Positions 36,912-44,706 are shown, counted from the first letter of the stretch. The stretch is 64,000 nucleotides of DNA from Brachybacterium squillarum M-6-3 (GCF_000225825.1 NZ_AGBX01000007.1:620001-684000); one strand, 5' to 3'. Made by a program: numbers and translations. Notes: generated by a model from the sequence alone, not told the origin.

Positions 36912-37223
36912 CTACTCATCCGACTCCGAGATCGCCTGTTCGAGCCGTTCGACCTTGGCGTCCAGCTCGCCCTCGTAGCCCGGACGAATGTCAGCCTTGA
37001 TGACGAGAGAGACCCGCGAGCCGAATGGCTCAACGGCCTCGGTAGCACGCTTCACCACGCCGAAGACCTCGTCCCAGGTACCTTCGACCTCGGTGAACAT
37101 GCTCGACGTCCTATTGGGCAAACCGGAGTCGCGGACGACCTTCACTGCGGCAGCGACAGCATCGTGGACTGATCCATCTTCGCGGCCAGTTCCGGACGGG
37201 GCAACGGAGAATGCAAGCAACAT
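36912..37223 (-). CDS. MTH1187-family thiamine-binding protein, intact copy
   Basis: 103 residues, full length for the family: MLLAFSVAPSGTGREDGSV, VHDAVAAAVKVVRDSGLPN, TSSMFTEVEGTWDEVFG and IKADIRPGYEGELDAKVER. Members bind thiamine-like ligands and are found with thiamine uptake genes; the exact role is unknown. GAGGAGG precedes the ATG at 37223. The broken N-terminal half of the resident gene ends at 37237, within that ribosome site, so this copy is placed to be translated from the resident gene's message. Confidence 0.85.
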   Translation of the reverse strand: MLLAFSVAPSGTGREDGSVHDAVAAAVKVVRDSGLPNRTSSMFTEVEGTWDEVFGVVKRATEAVEPFGSRVSLVIKADIRPGYEGELDAKVERLEQAISESDE

Positions 37224-37236
37224 GACGGTTCCCTCC

Positions 37237-37455
37237 TCAGACTCCTGCGGGCCGGATGAAGGACCCATGTCCTAGATCGACGATACTTGTGAACATGGAG
37301 GAGGTGCGGTGCGGCAGTCCTGAAGCGCGGACCACAGCGACCGCGGCGGCCACCGCATCGTGCACACTGGCGGCGTCGGAGCTCTCGGCGAGGGAGCGCT
37401 CGAGCGCGGGGTCGGAGGGGGCACCGGTCGGCTGCAGCGAGAAGGCGACGATCAT
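37237..37455 (-). pseudogene. MTH1187-type thiamine-binding gene, N-terminal half
   Basis: Codes MIVAFSLQPTGAP and SVHDAVAAAVAVVRASGLPH up to RTSSMFT (37289), after which the insertion adds 17 foreign residues and a stop. Seventy-two codons in all. Compared with the intact copy it has a 10-residue longer loop after the first strand, so it is a homologue and not a recent duplicate. Its ATG shares the bases CATG (37453-37456) with the divergent membrane-protein gene. Confidence 0.8.
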
Positions 37456-37792
37456 GCGGCTACCGTGCCACGCGCGGCGGCGGTCGCTGGGGCTGCGCAT
37501 CGCGGCCCTCGCCCTGCTCGCCCTCGGGGCACTGACCGTCGGGGTGGGGCTCGTGGCCCTCTTCCATCCGGACCCGCCCGCGGGAGCCCTGCTGGTCCTG
37601 CTGTTCGTCCTCGTCGTCGCGATCGCGGGGCTGATCGACACCGTGCGTCTGGCCCTCGGCGACGCCGACATCTGGGTGGATCGCGCCGGCGGCCCCCGCC
37701 TGGCCACCTGGATCGGCGCGATCGACGGCCGCACCGTGCTGCGCGAACACCCCAGACCCCATCCGCTCCAGGTGGCGACGCCGTGGCAGTGA
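37454..37792 (+). CDS. Small membrane protein of unknown function
   Basis: 112 residues. Basic N-terminus (RLPCHARRRSLGLR), then two membrane helices, about 14-36 (IAALALLALGALTVGVGLVALF) and about 42-63 (GALLVLLFVLVVAIAGLIDTVRL), and a short soluble tail with DADIWVDRAGGPRLATW. The next gene starts inside its stop codon (GTGA). No family recognised. Confidence 0.65.
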   Translation: MRLPCHARRRSLGLRIAALALLALGALTVGVGLVALFHPDPPAGALLVLLFVLVVAIAGLIDTVRLALGDADIWVDRAGGPRLATWIGAIDGRTVLREHPRPHPLQVATPWQ

Positions 37793-38346
37793 CGGAGGTC
37801 GAGGACGGCAACCTGCGCGTGCACCCGGAGCGCTTCACCACGACGGCGTCTCGAGGCAAGCGGATCGGCCACCTCGTGATCGTGGTCGTCCTGGGCGTGC
37901 TCGCGCTGGCCGGCACCCTCACCCTGCCGGCGCTGTGGGGCTGGTACCAGGCGGCTACGGCGAGCGGCTGGGGCTCGGCGCGGCTGTGGGGATTCCTCGC
38001 GGCGGCGCTGGTGGGCTTCCTGTGTGTCGTCACCGTCGAGACCATCTGGGTGGCGATTCGGCGCTCGTACGTCTGGGTCGAGCGCAGCAGCGGCCGCACG
38101 GTCGTCGTGCACCCCACGATCACCTTCTCCGACACCCGCGCCTACGACGACTGGCTGGCGATCATCACCGGGCCGGACCCCTGGCGCGTCCCGGAGCAGG
38201 AGGAGGACTTCGGGGACCAGCCCCTCGCGATCCTGCAGACTCTGCGCTACCGCGACGGGGGCCGGGTGCGCACCTATCTCTCCGCCGCCGACGGTCGCTC
38301 GATCGGGGTGGAGCCACCGCCGTCGCCCGGGCTGCCGGCGGCCTGA
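37789..38346 (+). CDS. Membrane protein coupled to the preceding gene
   Basis: 185 residues, no recognised family. Two membrane helices, about 24-46 (LVIVVVLGVLALAGTLTLPAL) and about 58-84 (LWGFLAAALVGFLCVVTVETIWVAI), then a soluble domain that repeats the motif of its neighbour (SYVWVERSSGRTVVVHPT). Because both proteins carry two helices followed by a similar (Y/D)xWV-(D/E)R strand, they look like paralogues forming a heteromer. The GTG at 37789 overlaps the upstream stop by GTGA. Confidence 0.65.
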   Translation: MTEVEDGNLRVHPERFTTTASRGKRIGHLVIVVVLGVLALAGTLTLPALWGWYQAATASGWGSARLWGFLAAALVGFLCVVTVETIWVAIRRSYVWVERSSGRTVVVHPTITFSDTRAYDDWLAIITGPDPWRVPEQEEDFGDQPLAILQTLRYRDGGRVRTYLSAADGRSIGVEPPPSPGLPAA

Positions 38347-38469
38347 AGACCCTGCCCGCGGCTGCGCCCCACCGCGACGTGACTCACAGCGCAGAGGGCC
38401 CGCTGAACGTGCGGAGCAGGCACGACGCCGGGTATGCTGTCGTCTCGTTGTGGAGCGCGCTCCACACAT

Positions 38470-38543
38470 GGTGGTCGTAGCTCAGTTGGTAGAGCTCCTG
38501 GTTGTGGTCCAGGCGGTCGCGGGTTCAAATCCCGTCGATCACC
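38470..38543 (+). tRNA. tRNA-His (GTG)
   Basis: Anticodon loop TTGTGGT closed by CCTGG/CCAGG. The extra G-1 at 38470 pairs with C73 at 38543, as in all bacterial tRNA-His. CCA is not encoded (CCC follows). A -10 TATGCT lies at 38433-38438. Confidence 0.95.
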
Positions 38544-38548
38544 CCCAA

Positions 38549-38574
38549 GAAACGCCCTGGTGACAGGGCGTTTC
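38549..38574 (+). terminator. Terminator of tRNA-His
   Basis: 11-bp perfect stem (38549-38559 with 38564-38574) with a GTGA loop, ending TTTC, six bases after the tRNA. Confidence 0.75.
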
Positions 38575-38604
38575 GTGCATCCGGGACCATCGCCCGGCCA
38601 CCAC

Positions 38605-39372
38605 TCAGGGCTGATCCGTCCGCCACCCCATCCGGGCCGAGATCTCCGAGGCGCCGCGCTCCAGCCGCCGCGCGACCGCGTCCAGCCCCTCCGCGGGCAG
38701 CCGGTAGGCCGGGCCCGCCGCCGACATCGCGGCTGCCACCGCCCCGTCCTCCTCACGGATCGGGACCGCGACGGCCACCAGTCCGGGCTCGTACTCCTCG
38801 ACCGCCGCGACCCAGCCGGCCCCCCGCGCCCGCCGCAGCTCCGCCTCCAGCGCGGCGACGGCGGTGACGGTCCGCGGGGTGAAGGCCTCCCGGACCAGCC
38901 CCAGCACCCGCTCCTGCTCAGCCTCGTCCTGGTGGGCGAGCAGCATCTTGCCGGTGGCGGTGGCGTGCAGGGCGGCGGCCTCCCCCACCCAGGAGTGCAT
39001 GGCGATGGTGCTGGGCCCGCGGGACTGGTGGACGTTCACGGCGGCCCCGTCGCGGTAGACGGCCACGTTGATCGTCTCCCCCAGCTCCGCGGCGAGCTCC
39101 TCGCAGACCTCCCGGGACTGTTCGGCGAGGTCGAGCCGGCCCCGGGTGGCGGCGGCCAGGCGCAGCACGCCCACACCGAGCCGCACGGGCCCGGCGTCGG
39201 TGCGCTCCACCAGGTGGTGCTCGGCGAGCGCGGCGACGAGCCGGGACGCCGTGGAGGCGTGCACCCCGAGCGCCCGTCCGAGCTCCCCGATGCTCGCCTC
39301 GCCGTGGACGGCGAGGTGCTCGAGCACCCGGGCCGCCCGGTCCACCGACTGCACCGCGGTCACCACAGTCAT
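38605..39372 (-). CDS. IclR-family transcriptional regulator
   Basis: 255 residues: winged helix-turn-helix at about 5-65 (SVDRAARVLEHLAVHG, IGELGRALGVHASTASRLVAAL) and an effector domain (LHATATGKMLLAH, GWVAAVEEYEPGLVAVAVPI). The ATG at 39372 has GGAGGAC five bases upstream. It is divergent from the methyltransferase gene, which it most likely controls in response to that pathway's substrate. Confidence 0.9.
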   Translation of the reverse strand: MTVVTAVQSVDRAARVLEHLAVHGEASIGELGRALGVHASTASRLVAALAEHHLVERTDAGPVRLGVGVLRLAAATRGRLDLAEQSREVCEELAAELGETINVAVYRDGAAVNVHQSRGPSTIAMHSWVGEAAALHATATGKMLLAHQDEAEQERVLGLVREAFTPRTVTAVAALEAELRRARGAGWVAAVEEYEPGLVAVAVPIREEDGAVAAAMSAAGPAYRLPAEGLDAVARRLERGASEISARMGWRTDQP

Positions 39373-39393
39373 CCGGTCCTCCTCGCCTGCAGC

Positions 39394-39421
39394 ATTGCGT
39401 CCTCCGCATGGTATTGCGTCC
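39394..39421. promoter_or_regulatory. Candidate IclR operator, two direct repeats
   Basis: ATTGCGTCC occurs at 39394-39402 and 39413-39421, starts 19 bases apart, that is about two helical turns. The second copy continues into GCGTCCAACGC, a partly inverted GCGT/ACGC pair. The site lies between the regulator start and a -10-like GACAAT (39438-39443) of the divergent gene. Confidence 0.5.
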
Positions 39422-39472
39422 AACGCGCATCGCGCGGGACAATGAGGAACGGAACGACCTCGGGAGGCGATG

Positions 39473-40669
39473 ATGCCGATCAACCCCAGCCCCCACGTCC
39501 TGCTGTATCCGCGGATCCGGAAGACCCCGTTCTTCGCCGCATCCCGGCAGCACGGCGTCGCGATGTACAGCGTCTACAACCACACGTACCACGCCCGGCA
39601 CTACGGGGACCCGCTCGCGGAGTACTGGGCCCTGCTGGAGGGCGTGACCCTCTGGGACGTCGGCGTCGAACGGCAGATCGAGATCTCCGGGCCCGACGCC
39701 TTCGACTTCACGAACATGCTGGTCACCCGCGACCTGAACCGCTGCGCGGTGGGCCAGTGCAAGTACGTCTTCCTCACCGACCAGCACGGCGGGATCCTCA
39801 ACGACCCGATCCTGCTGCGGGTCGAGGAGGACCGCTTCTGGCTCTCGATCGCCGACAGCGACATCCTGCTGTGGGCGCGGGGCGTGGCGACCTTCGCCGG
39901 GATGGACGTGAGCGTCCAGGAGATCGACGTCGCGCCCGTGCAGGTGCAGGGCCCGAAGGCCTACGCGCTGATGCGGGACCTGGTCGGCGAGGGCGTCGCG
40001 GACATGCGCTACTACTGGCTGCACGAGTTCGAGATCGACGGTATTCCGGTGACGGTCTCCCGCACCGGCTACACCGGGGAGGTGGGCTACGAGATCTACG
40101 TGCACGACGCCTCCCGCAATGGCGTGGCCCTGTGGGAGAAGGTCTGGGAGGCCGGCATCCCGCACGGCCTGCGGGTCATCGGCCCCTGCCACCTGCGGCG
40201 TATCGAGGGCGGCATGCTCGCCTACGGCGCCGACATCACGATCGACACCAACCCCTTCGAGGTCGGCATGGGCTACGACTGGATGGTGGATCTGCGCCCC
40301 GGCGACGACTTCATCGGCCGCGAGGCCCTGGCCCGGGTCCGCGAGGAGGGCCCCGCGCGGATGCTGGTGGGGCTCGAGATGGGCGGCGAGCGGCTGGGGA
40401 CCTACAACGACGGCTCGATGATCGAGGCCTTCCCCGTGGAGTCCCACGGGGTGCGGGTCGGGCAGGTCACCTCGGCCTGCCATTCCCCGCGGCTGGAGCG
40501 GAACATCGGCCTGGCCCTGGTGCCGACCGAGCTCTCCGCCCCCGGCACCGAGCTGCAGGTCGACACCGGCCACGGCCCCGTCGACGCGGTCGTGGTGCCC
40601 AAGCCCTTCATCGACCCCACCAAGGAGCAGCCCAAGGTGGACGTGCGCACCCTGGCGGGGACGGCCTGA
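39473..40669 (+). CDS. GcvT-fold tetrahydrofolate methyltransferase (DmdA/LigM-like)
   Basis: 398 residues with the aminomethyltransferase fold throughout: SPHVLLYPRIRKTPFF, SVYNHTYHARHYGDP, TLWDVGVERQIEISGPDA (about 55-75), VSRTGYTGEVGYEIYVHD (about 187-204) and a C-terminal barrel from about 290. It is not a glycine-cleavage T protein in context (no gcvH/gcvP). Its N-terminus resembles DMSP demethylase and O-demethylase relatives, so it probably moves a methyl group from an unknown substrate to tetrahydrofolate. Two tandem ATGs at 39470 and 39473; the second has better spacing from GGGAGG. Divergent from an IclR regulator and followed by a MetF-like gene. Confidence 0.8.
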   Translation: MPINPSPHVLLYPRIRKTPFFAASRQHGVAMYSVYNHTYHARHYGDPLAEYWALLEGVTLWDVGVERQIEISGPDAFDFTNMLVTRDLNRCAVGQCKYVFLTDQHGGILNDPILLRVEEDRFWLSIADSDILLWARGVATFAGMDVSVQEIDVAPVQVQGPKAYALMRDLVGEGVADMRYYWLHEFEIDGIPVTVSRTGYTGEVGYEIYVHDASRNGVALWEKVWEAGIPHGLRVIGPCHLRRIEGGMLAYGADITIDTNPFEVGMGYDWMVDLRPGDDFIGREALARVREEGPARMLVGLEMGGERLGTYNDGSMIEAFPVESHGVRVGQVTSACHSPRLERNIGLALVPTELSAPGTELQVDTGHGPVDAVVVPKPFIDPTKEQPKVDVRTLAGTA

Positions 40670-40671
40670 GC

Positions 40672-41463
40672 GTGACGGCCCCGAGCCCGCTGCGGGTCGA
40701 GGTGATGCCCCTGCCCGGCATCGCCGCGCAGGTGAGGGAGCATCTCGACCCAGCGGTGCCGCTGACCATCACCTCCTCCCCCGCGCAGGGGGTGGCAGCG
40801 ACGCTCGATCTCGCCGAGACCCTCGCCGGGGAGGGCTACCGGGTAGTGCCGCACCTGGCCGCCCGGCAGCTCTCCGGGCCCGAGGAGGCGGCACGGATCG
40901 TGGAGCGCCTGGGCCCAGCAGGCATCGAGGAGGTCTTCGTGATCGCCGGGGACGCGCCGCGCCCGGCCGGCTCCTTCACCCGTGCCCTGGACCTGCTGCG
41001 GACGCTGCGGGACCTGCAGGTTCCCTGGCGGGTCGGGGCGGGGGCCTACCCCGAGGGGCATCCGCACCTGGGACCGGATGCCGCCTGGCTGAACGTGCAC
41101 GCGAAGGCCGAGCTGGCCGACGTGCTGGTCACCCAGATGTGCTTCGCGGCCGATCCGATCGCGGCCTGGTTGCGGCGGCTGCGGGAGCTGGGCGTGGACA
41201 CCCCCGTCCTCATCGGCCTGCCCGGGCCGGTGGCGCTGCCGCGTCTGCTGCGCATCGCCGGGAAGGTCGGCGTCGGCCCCTCGCTGCGGATGCTGCGACA
41301 TCAGGGCTCCGGTGCCCGCCACCTGGTCGGCGGCCGCTGGGACCCGGCGGCGCTGTGGGAGGAGCTGCGGCCCGTCCGCGAGGACCCGGCGCTCGGCGTG
41401 GCCGGGGTGCATCTCTACTCCTTCAACGACCTCGCGGCGGGCGCCTCGCTCGACCTTTCCTGA
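40672..41463 (+). CDS. Methylenetetrahydrofolate reductase-like protein
   Basis: 263-residue TIM-barrel protein of the MetF group: an early VPLTITSSPAQGVAATLDLA, VVPHLAARQLSG (about 60-71), EVFVIAGDAPRPAG (about 87-100) and VLVTQMCFAADPI (about 150-162), the QxxF motif being flavin/folate-site typical. Shorter than housekeeping MetF (about 300). GTG start two bases after the methyltransferase stop, so they are coupled. It would oxidise the methyl-tetrahydrofolate produced by its partner. Confidence 0.8.
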   Translation: MTAPSPLRVEVMPLPGIAAQVREHLDPAVPLTITSSPAQGVAATLDLAETLAGEGYRVVPHLAARQLSGPEEAARIVERLGPAGIEEVFVIAGDAPRPAGSFTRALDLLRTLRDLQVPWRVGAGAYPEGHPHLGPDAAWLNVHAKAELADVLVTQMCFAADPIAAWLRRLRELGVDTPVLIGLPGPVALPRLLRIAGKVGVGPSLRMLRHQGSGARHLVGGRWDPAALWEELRPVREDPALGVAGVHLYSFNDLAAGASLDLS

Positions 41464-41473
41464 CCTTCGTGGC

Positions 41474-42058
41474 TCAGAGCTCCTTGACCACGCGCGCCGG
41501 GGAGCCGACGACGACGGTGCGGGCGGGGACGTCCTTGGTGACCACGGCCCCGGCGGCGACCACGGCGTCGTCGCCGATGGTGACCCCGGCGAGGATCGTC
41601 GCCCCGGCGCCCACCCAGACGTTCCGGCCCAGCACGATCGGGGCGGGCAGCAGGTCGCCGCGGTGATCGGGGTCGAGGTCGTGGTTCAGGCTCGCCATCA
41701 CCGTGTTGTGCCCGATCAGGCAGTCGTCGCCGATGGTGATGCCACCCTGGTCCTGGAAGCGGCAGCCGGCGTTGATGAACACCCGCTCCCCCAGGTGCAG
41801 GTTCTTCCCGAAGTCGGAGGTGAGCGGCGGAAACACCGTCACCGAGTCCGCGACGGGCGCGCCGGTGAGGCGGGAGAGCAGCGCCCGCACCTCGACGGGC
41901 TCGTGGTAGCCGGCATTCAGCTCGCCGGTGACGCGCAGCGCCTCCTGGCTGGTGGCGTGCATGACGCCGTGGAAGCGAGAGCCGCCGGGCACCCGCTCCC
42001 CGGCGTCGAGCACGGCCAGCAGGGCGGCGAGGGTCGGGGCATCGGGCGTCGTCGTCAT
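41474..42058 (-). CDS. Sugar O-acetyltransferase (LacA/Maa type)
   Basis: 194 residues of the left-handed beta-helix acetyltransferases. N-terminal helical part, then hexapeptide repeats from about residue 95 (GERVFINAGCRFQDQG, ITIGDDCLIGHNTVMAS) with NHD (about 125) containing the catalytic His, and IVLGRNVWVGAGATI. Acetyl-CoA donor; acceptor sugar unknown. Convergent with the MetF-like gene. Confidence 0.88.
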   Translation of the reverse strand: MTTTPDAPTLAALLAVLDAGERVPGGSRFHGVMHATSQEALRVTGELNAGYHEPVEVRALLSRLTGAPVADSVTVFPPLTSDFGKNLHLGERVFINAGCRFQDQGGITIGDDCLIGHNTVMASLNHDLDPDHRGDLLPAPIVLGRNVWVGAGATILAGVTIGDDAVVAAGAVVTKDVPARTVVVGSPARVVKEL

Positions 42059-42209
42059 GGGTCCATCATCCCCCGCGCGCCGTCCACACGTCCCGATCCG
42101 CAGGCCCCGATCCAACAGGGCCCGATCCACAGGCCCCGGTCCGTCCACCCGGCCCCCAGCCGCTGCTGGCAGGATGCACCCGTCACCGCCCGCCGTCGAG
42201 AGGGATCCC

Positions 42210-42974
42210 ATGTCGGAGCCGAGCACCCCGGACGCGATCACCGTCCGGCAGCGGCACCTGCTGGCCGGCATCGAGGACCCCGAGCAGGTCGCCCTCCAGC
42301 TGCGGCAGGTGCACGAGGAGTTCCAGGCGCTGCGGATGCACTACGAGTTCGGCATCGAGGAGGTGCTGACGAAGGTGACGATCCTGCGCAAGGAGTTCGA
42401 GCAGGTCCACGACTACAGCCCCATCGAGCACGTGCGCACCCGGCTGAAGTCGGTGGAGTCGCTGGTGGAGAAGGCGCTGCGCACCGGCGGGGAGATGACG
42501 GTCGCGGCGATCCGGGAGCGCATCCACGACATCGCGGGGATCCGCATCACCTGCAGCTTCCCCTCGGACGCCTACTGGGTGGCGGACATGCTCGCCGCGC
42601 AGCAGGACATCGAGGTGCTGCAGGTCAAGGACTACATCGCGCACCCGAAGCCGAACGGCTACCGCTCCCTGCACCTCATCGTGAAGGTGCCCGTGTTCCT
42701 GTCCACGCACACCGAGCTGGTGCCGGTGGAGCTGCAGATCCGCTCTATCGCGATGGACTTCTGGGCGTCGGTGGAGCACAAGCTCTCCTACAAGTACGAG
42801 AAGAACTTGCCGGAGCACCTGCGCGCCGAGCTGGACGACGCCGCCCGGGTGGCCCGCGAGCTGGACGCGCGGATGGAGAACCTGCGCACCGAGATCCGGC
42901 CCTCCCCCGCGCCGGGCACCGGCAGCGGCCTGTTCTTCCATGCACCCGACGCCGTGCAGGACCCGCCGGCATGA
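42210..42974 (+). CDS. Small alarmone synthetase, (p)ppGpp (RelQ type)
   Basis: 254 residues, synthetase domain only: RLKSVESLVEKALRTGG, RIHDIAGIRITCSFPSDAY (about 107-125), KPNGYRSLHLIVKVPV (about 148-163), VELQIRSIAMDFWASVEHKL (about 176-195). No hydrolase, TGS or ACT domain, so it makes but does not degrade alarmone, and is probably controlled by transcription or tetramer allostery. GGGATCCC separates the weak ribosome site from the ATG. The next gene overlaps by ATGA. Confidence 0.9.
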   Translation: MSEPSTPDAITVRQRHLLAGIEDPEQVALQLRQVHEEFQALRMHYEFGIEEVLTKVTILRKEFEQVHDYSPIEHVRTRLKSVESLVEKALRTGGEMTVAAIRERIHDIAGIRITCSFPSDAYWVADMLAAQQDIEVLQVKDYIAHPKPNGYRSLHLIVKVPVFLSTHTELVPVELQIRSIAMDFWASVEHKLSYKYEKNLPEHLRAELDDAARVARELDARMENLRTEIRPSPAPGTGSGLFFHAPDAVQDPPA

Positions 42975-43624
42975 TGCGTGCGCTGCGGGGGCTGGCCGCG
43001 CTCACGGCCCTCGCCGCCCTGGTGAGCAACGCGCTGGCCGCCTGGCAGGAGGGCCTGCTGGCGCAGAACCTCTCCTACTTCACGAACCTCTCGAACCTGG
43101 GCTTCGTGCTGCTGGCGCTCGCCGGTTCCGTCTCGACGCGCCGCCCGCCCTGGTGGGATGCCCTCCGCGGCGGCGTCACCCTGGCGCTCGTGATGACGGG
43201 GCTGATCTACGCGCTGGTCATCGCGCCGCCGGAGGAGCTGCTGCGTTGGGACATCGGCTGGCAGGGCATCGTGCTGCACCGGGTGGTGCCGGTGGTGGCG
43301 CTGCTGGACTGGATCATCTCCCCCGTCGCCCGTCGCGGTCGGCTGCGGCAGGCGGCCGCGTGGCTGCTGTGGCCGGCGCTCTACGTGGCGCTGACCTGGT
43401 GGCGGGGTACCGAGACCGGCTGGTACCCCTACGCCTTCCTGGATCCGACGCTCGCGCCCCGCGAGGAGTTCGCGGTGACGATGGGCGGCGTGGTGGCCGC
43501 CTTCGCCGTGGTCGCCCTGGTGCTGCACCTGGTGGGCGGCCGCCGCGTCTCCTCCCGGGGCGGGGCGTCCGCCTCGCGGGGCGGGGCGTCGTCGCGGGCG
43601 GCGGCTCAGCGCCCCGCGAGCTGA
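42971..43624 (+). CDS. Pr6Pr family membrane protein
   Basis: 217 residues, six predicted membrane helices (for example LRGLAALTALAALVSNALAA, GGVTLALVMTGLIYALVIA, AVTMGGVVAAFAVVALVLHL), with QNLSYFTNLSNLGF between helices 1 and 2 and WRGTETGWYPYAFLDP before the last helix, as in the Pr6Pr/FAR-17a family. Function unknown; eukaryotic relatives hydrolyse fatty-acid esters of hydroxy fatty acids. The ATG overlaps the alarmone synthetase stop. Convergent end overlaps the OYE gene by 19 bases. Confidence 0.82.
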   Translation: MMRALRGLAALTALAALVSNALAAWQEGLLAQNLSYFTNLSNLGFVLLALAGSVSTRRPPWWDALRGGVTLALVMTGLIYALVIAPPEELLRWDIGWQGIVLHRVVPVVALLDWIISPVARRGRLRQAAAWLLWPALYVALTWWRGTETGWYPYAFLDPTLAPREEFAVTMGGVVAAFAVVALVLHLVGGRRVSSRGGASASRGGASSRAAAQRPAS

Positions 43625-44706
43625 CGGCGGAAGGCCCGCACGTACTGCGGCGGGATCTCCTCGGCGGGTGCGCCGAGCTCGAGGGCCGCGTGCAGCGCCC
43701 AGTGCGGGTCGCGCAGGAAGGCCCGGCCCACGCGCACCACGTCGGCCTGGTCGGTGGCGAGCACGTGCTCGGCCTGCAGCGGGTCGTCGATCATGCCGAC
43801 GGTGGAGGCGGGCAGGCCGCTGACCTCGCGGATCCGGGCGGCGAGCGGCGTCTGGTAGCCGGGGCCGACGGGGATGTCGGCGCCCGGGGTGTTCCCGGCG
43901 GAGGACACGTCGACCATGTCCACGCCGTGCGCGGCGAGCCAGGAGGTGACCTCGGCGGCCTGCTCCACGTCGAAGCCGTCCTCGATCCATTCGGTGCCGG
44001 ACAGGCGCACCAGCAGCGGCATACCCGCGGGGATCACGGCGCGGACCGCGTCGACCACCTCGAACAGCAGGCGGGCGCGGCCGGCCAGATCGCCGCCGTA
44101 GCCGTCCTCGCGGTGGTTGCTGAGCGGGGAGAGGAACTCGTGCAGCAGGTAGCCGTGGGCGGCGTGGATCTCGATCATGTCCATGCCGGCCTCGACGGCG
44201 CGGCGGGCGGCCGCAGCGAAGGCCTCGATGACGGCGGCGATGCCCTCGGCGTCGAGCGCCCGCGGGGTGGCGAGCTCGCCGAAGGGGATCGCGGAGGGAG
44301 CGACGGTCTCCCAGCCGCCCTCCTCGGCGGTGAGGGAGACACCGGGGGTGTCGGTGCCCCACTCGGGATGGGTGGAGGCCTTGCGGCCGGCGTGGGCGAG
44401 CTGGATGCCGGCGGCCGCGCCGAGCGAGTGGATCAGCTCGACCACCTCGACGAGGGCGTCGCGCTGCTCGTCGTTCCACAGGCCGAGGTCCTGCGCGGAG
44501 ATGCGCCCCTCGGGCACCACGCCGGTGGCCTCGACGATCACGGCACCCGCGCCGCCGCGGGCGAAGGAGCCGTAGTGCATGAGGTGCCAGGGGGTCACCT
44601 TGCCGTCGCGCTCGTGCACGGAGTACTGGCACATCGGCGGCACCCAGACCCGGTTGCGCACGGTCAGATCGCGCAGGGTGATGGGCTCGAACAGCAGATG
44701 GGACAC
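43606..44706 (-). CDS. NADH:flavin oxidoreductase, Old Yellow Enzyme (YqjM) type
   Basis: 366-residue FMN TIM-barrel ene-reductase. N-terminal LFEPITLRDLTVRNRVWVPPMC (about 5-26; the Cys is the thermophilic-like/YqjM redox-sensing Cys), IQLAHAGRK (about 101-109), IEIHAAHGYLLHEFLSPLSN (about 179-198, His pair binding substrate) and ADVVRVGRAFLRDP near the end. The GTG at 44706 has GGAG upstream. Reduces activated alkenes; natural role unknown, often linked with electrophile stress. Confidence 0.92.
   Translation of the reverse strand: MSHLLFEPITLRDLTVRNRVWVPPMCQYSVHERDGKVTPWHLMHYGSFARGGAGAVIVEATGVVPEGRISAQDLGLWNDEQRDALVEVVELIHSLGAAAGIQLAHAGRKASTHPEWGTDTPGVSLTAEEGGWETVAPSAIPFGELATPRALDAEGIAAVIEAFAAAARRAVEAGMDMIEIHAAHGYLLHEFLSPLSNHREDGYGGDLAGRARLLFEVVDAVRAVIPAGMPLLVRLSGTEWIEDGFDVEQAAEVTSWLAAHGVDMVDVSSAGNTPGADIPVGPGYQTPLAARIREVSGLPASTVGMIDDPLQAEHVLATDQADVVRVGRAFLRDPHWALHAALELGAPAEEIPPQYVRAFRRQLAGR

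Larger units (their letters stand above)
34368..37288. mobile_element. 2.9 kb insertion splitting a thiamine-binding gene
   Basis: The plus-strand flanks are CGATCTCCGTG (ending 34367) and GTGAACATGGAGG (from 37289). Removing the DNA between and counting GTG once restores a continuous codon run for Ser-Met-Phe-Thr-Glu-Ile-Glu on the minus strand. The insert holds lower-GC DNA, an FAD oxidase, a monooxygenase, a complete homologue of the gene it interrupts, and broken UvrA-like, PfpI-like and resolvase fragments. Three-base GTG at both edges may be a target duplication or simple overlap. No convincing terminal inverted repeats and no intact recombinase are visible, so the class of element is unknown. 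Confidence 0.55.

Noticed and set aside
34368-37288. Insertion considered as a classical IS element
   Set aside because: No intact transposase, no clear terminal inverted repeats, and metabolic cargo.
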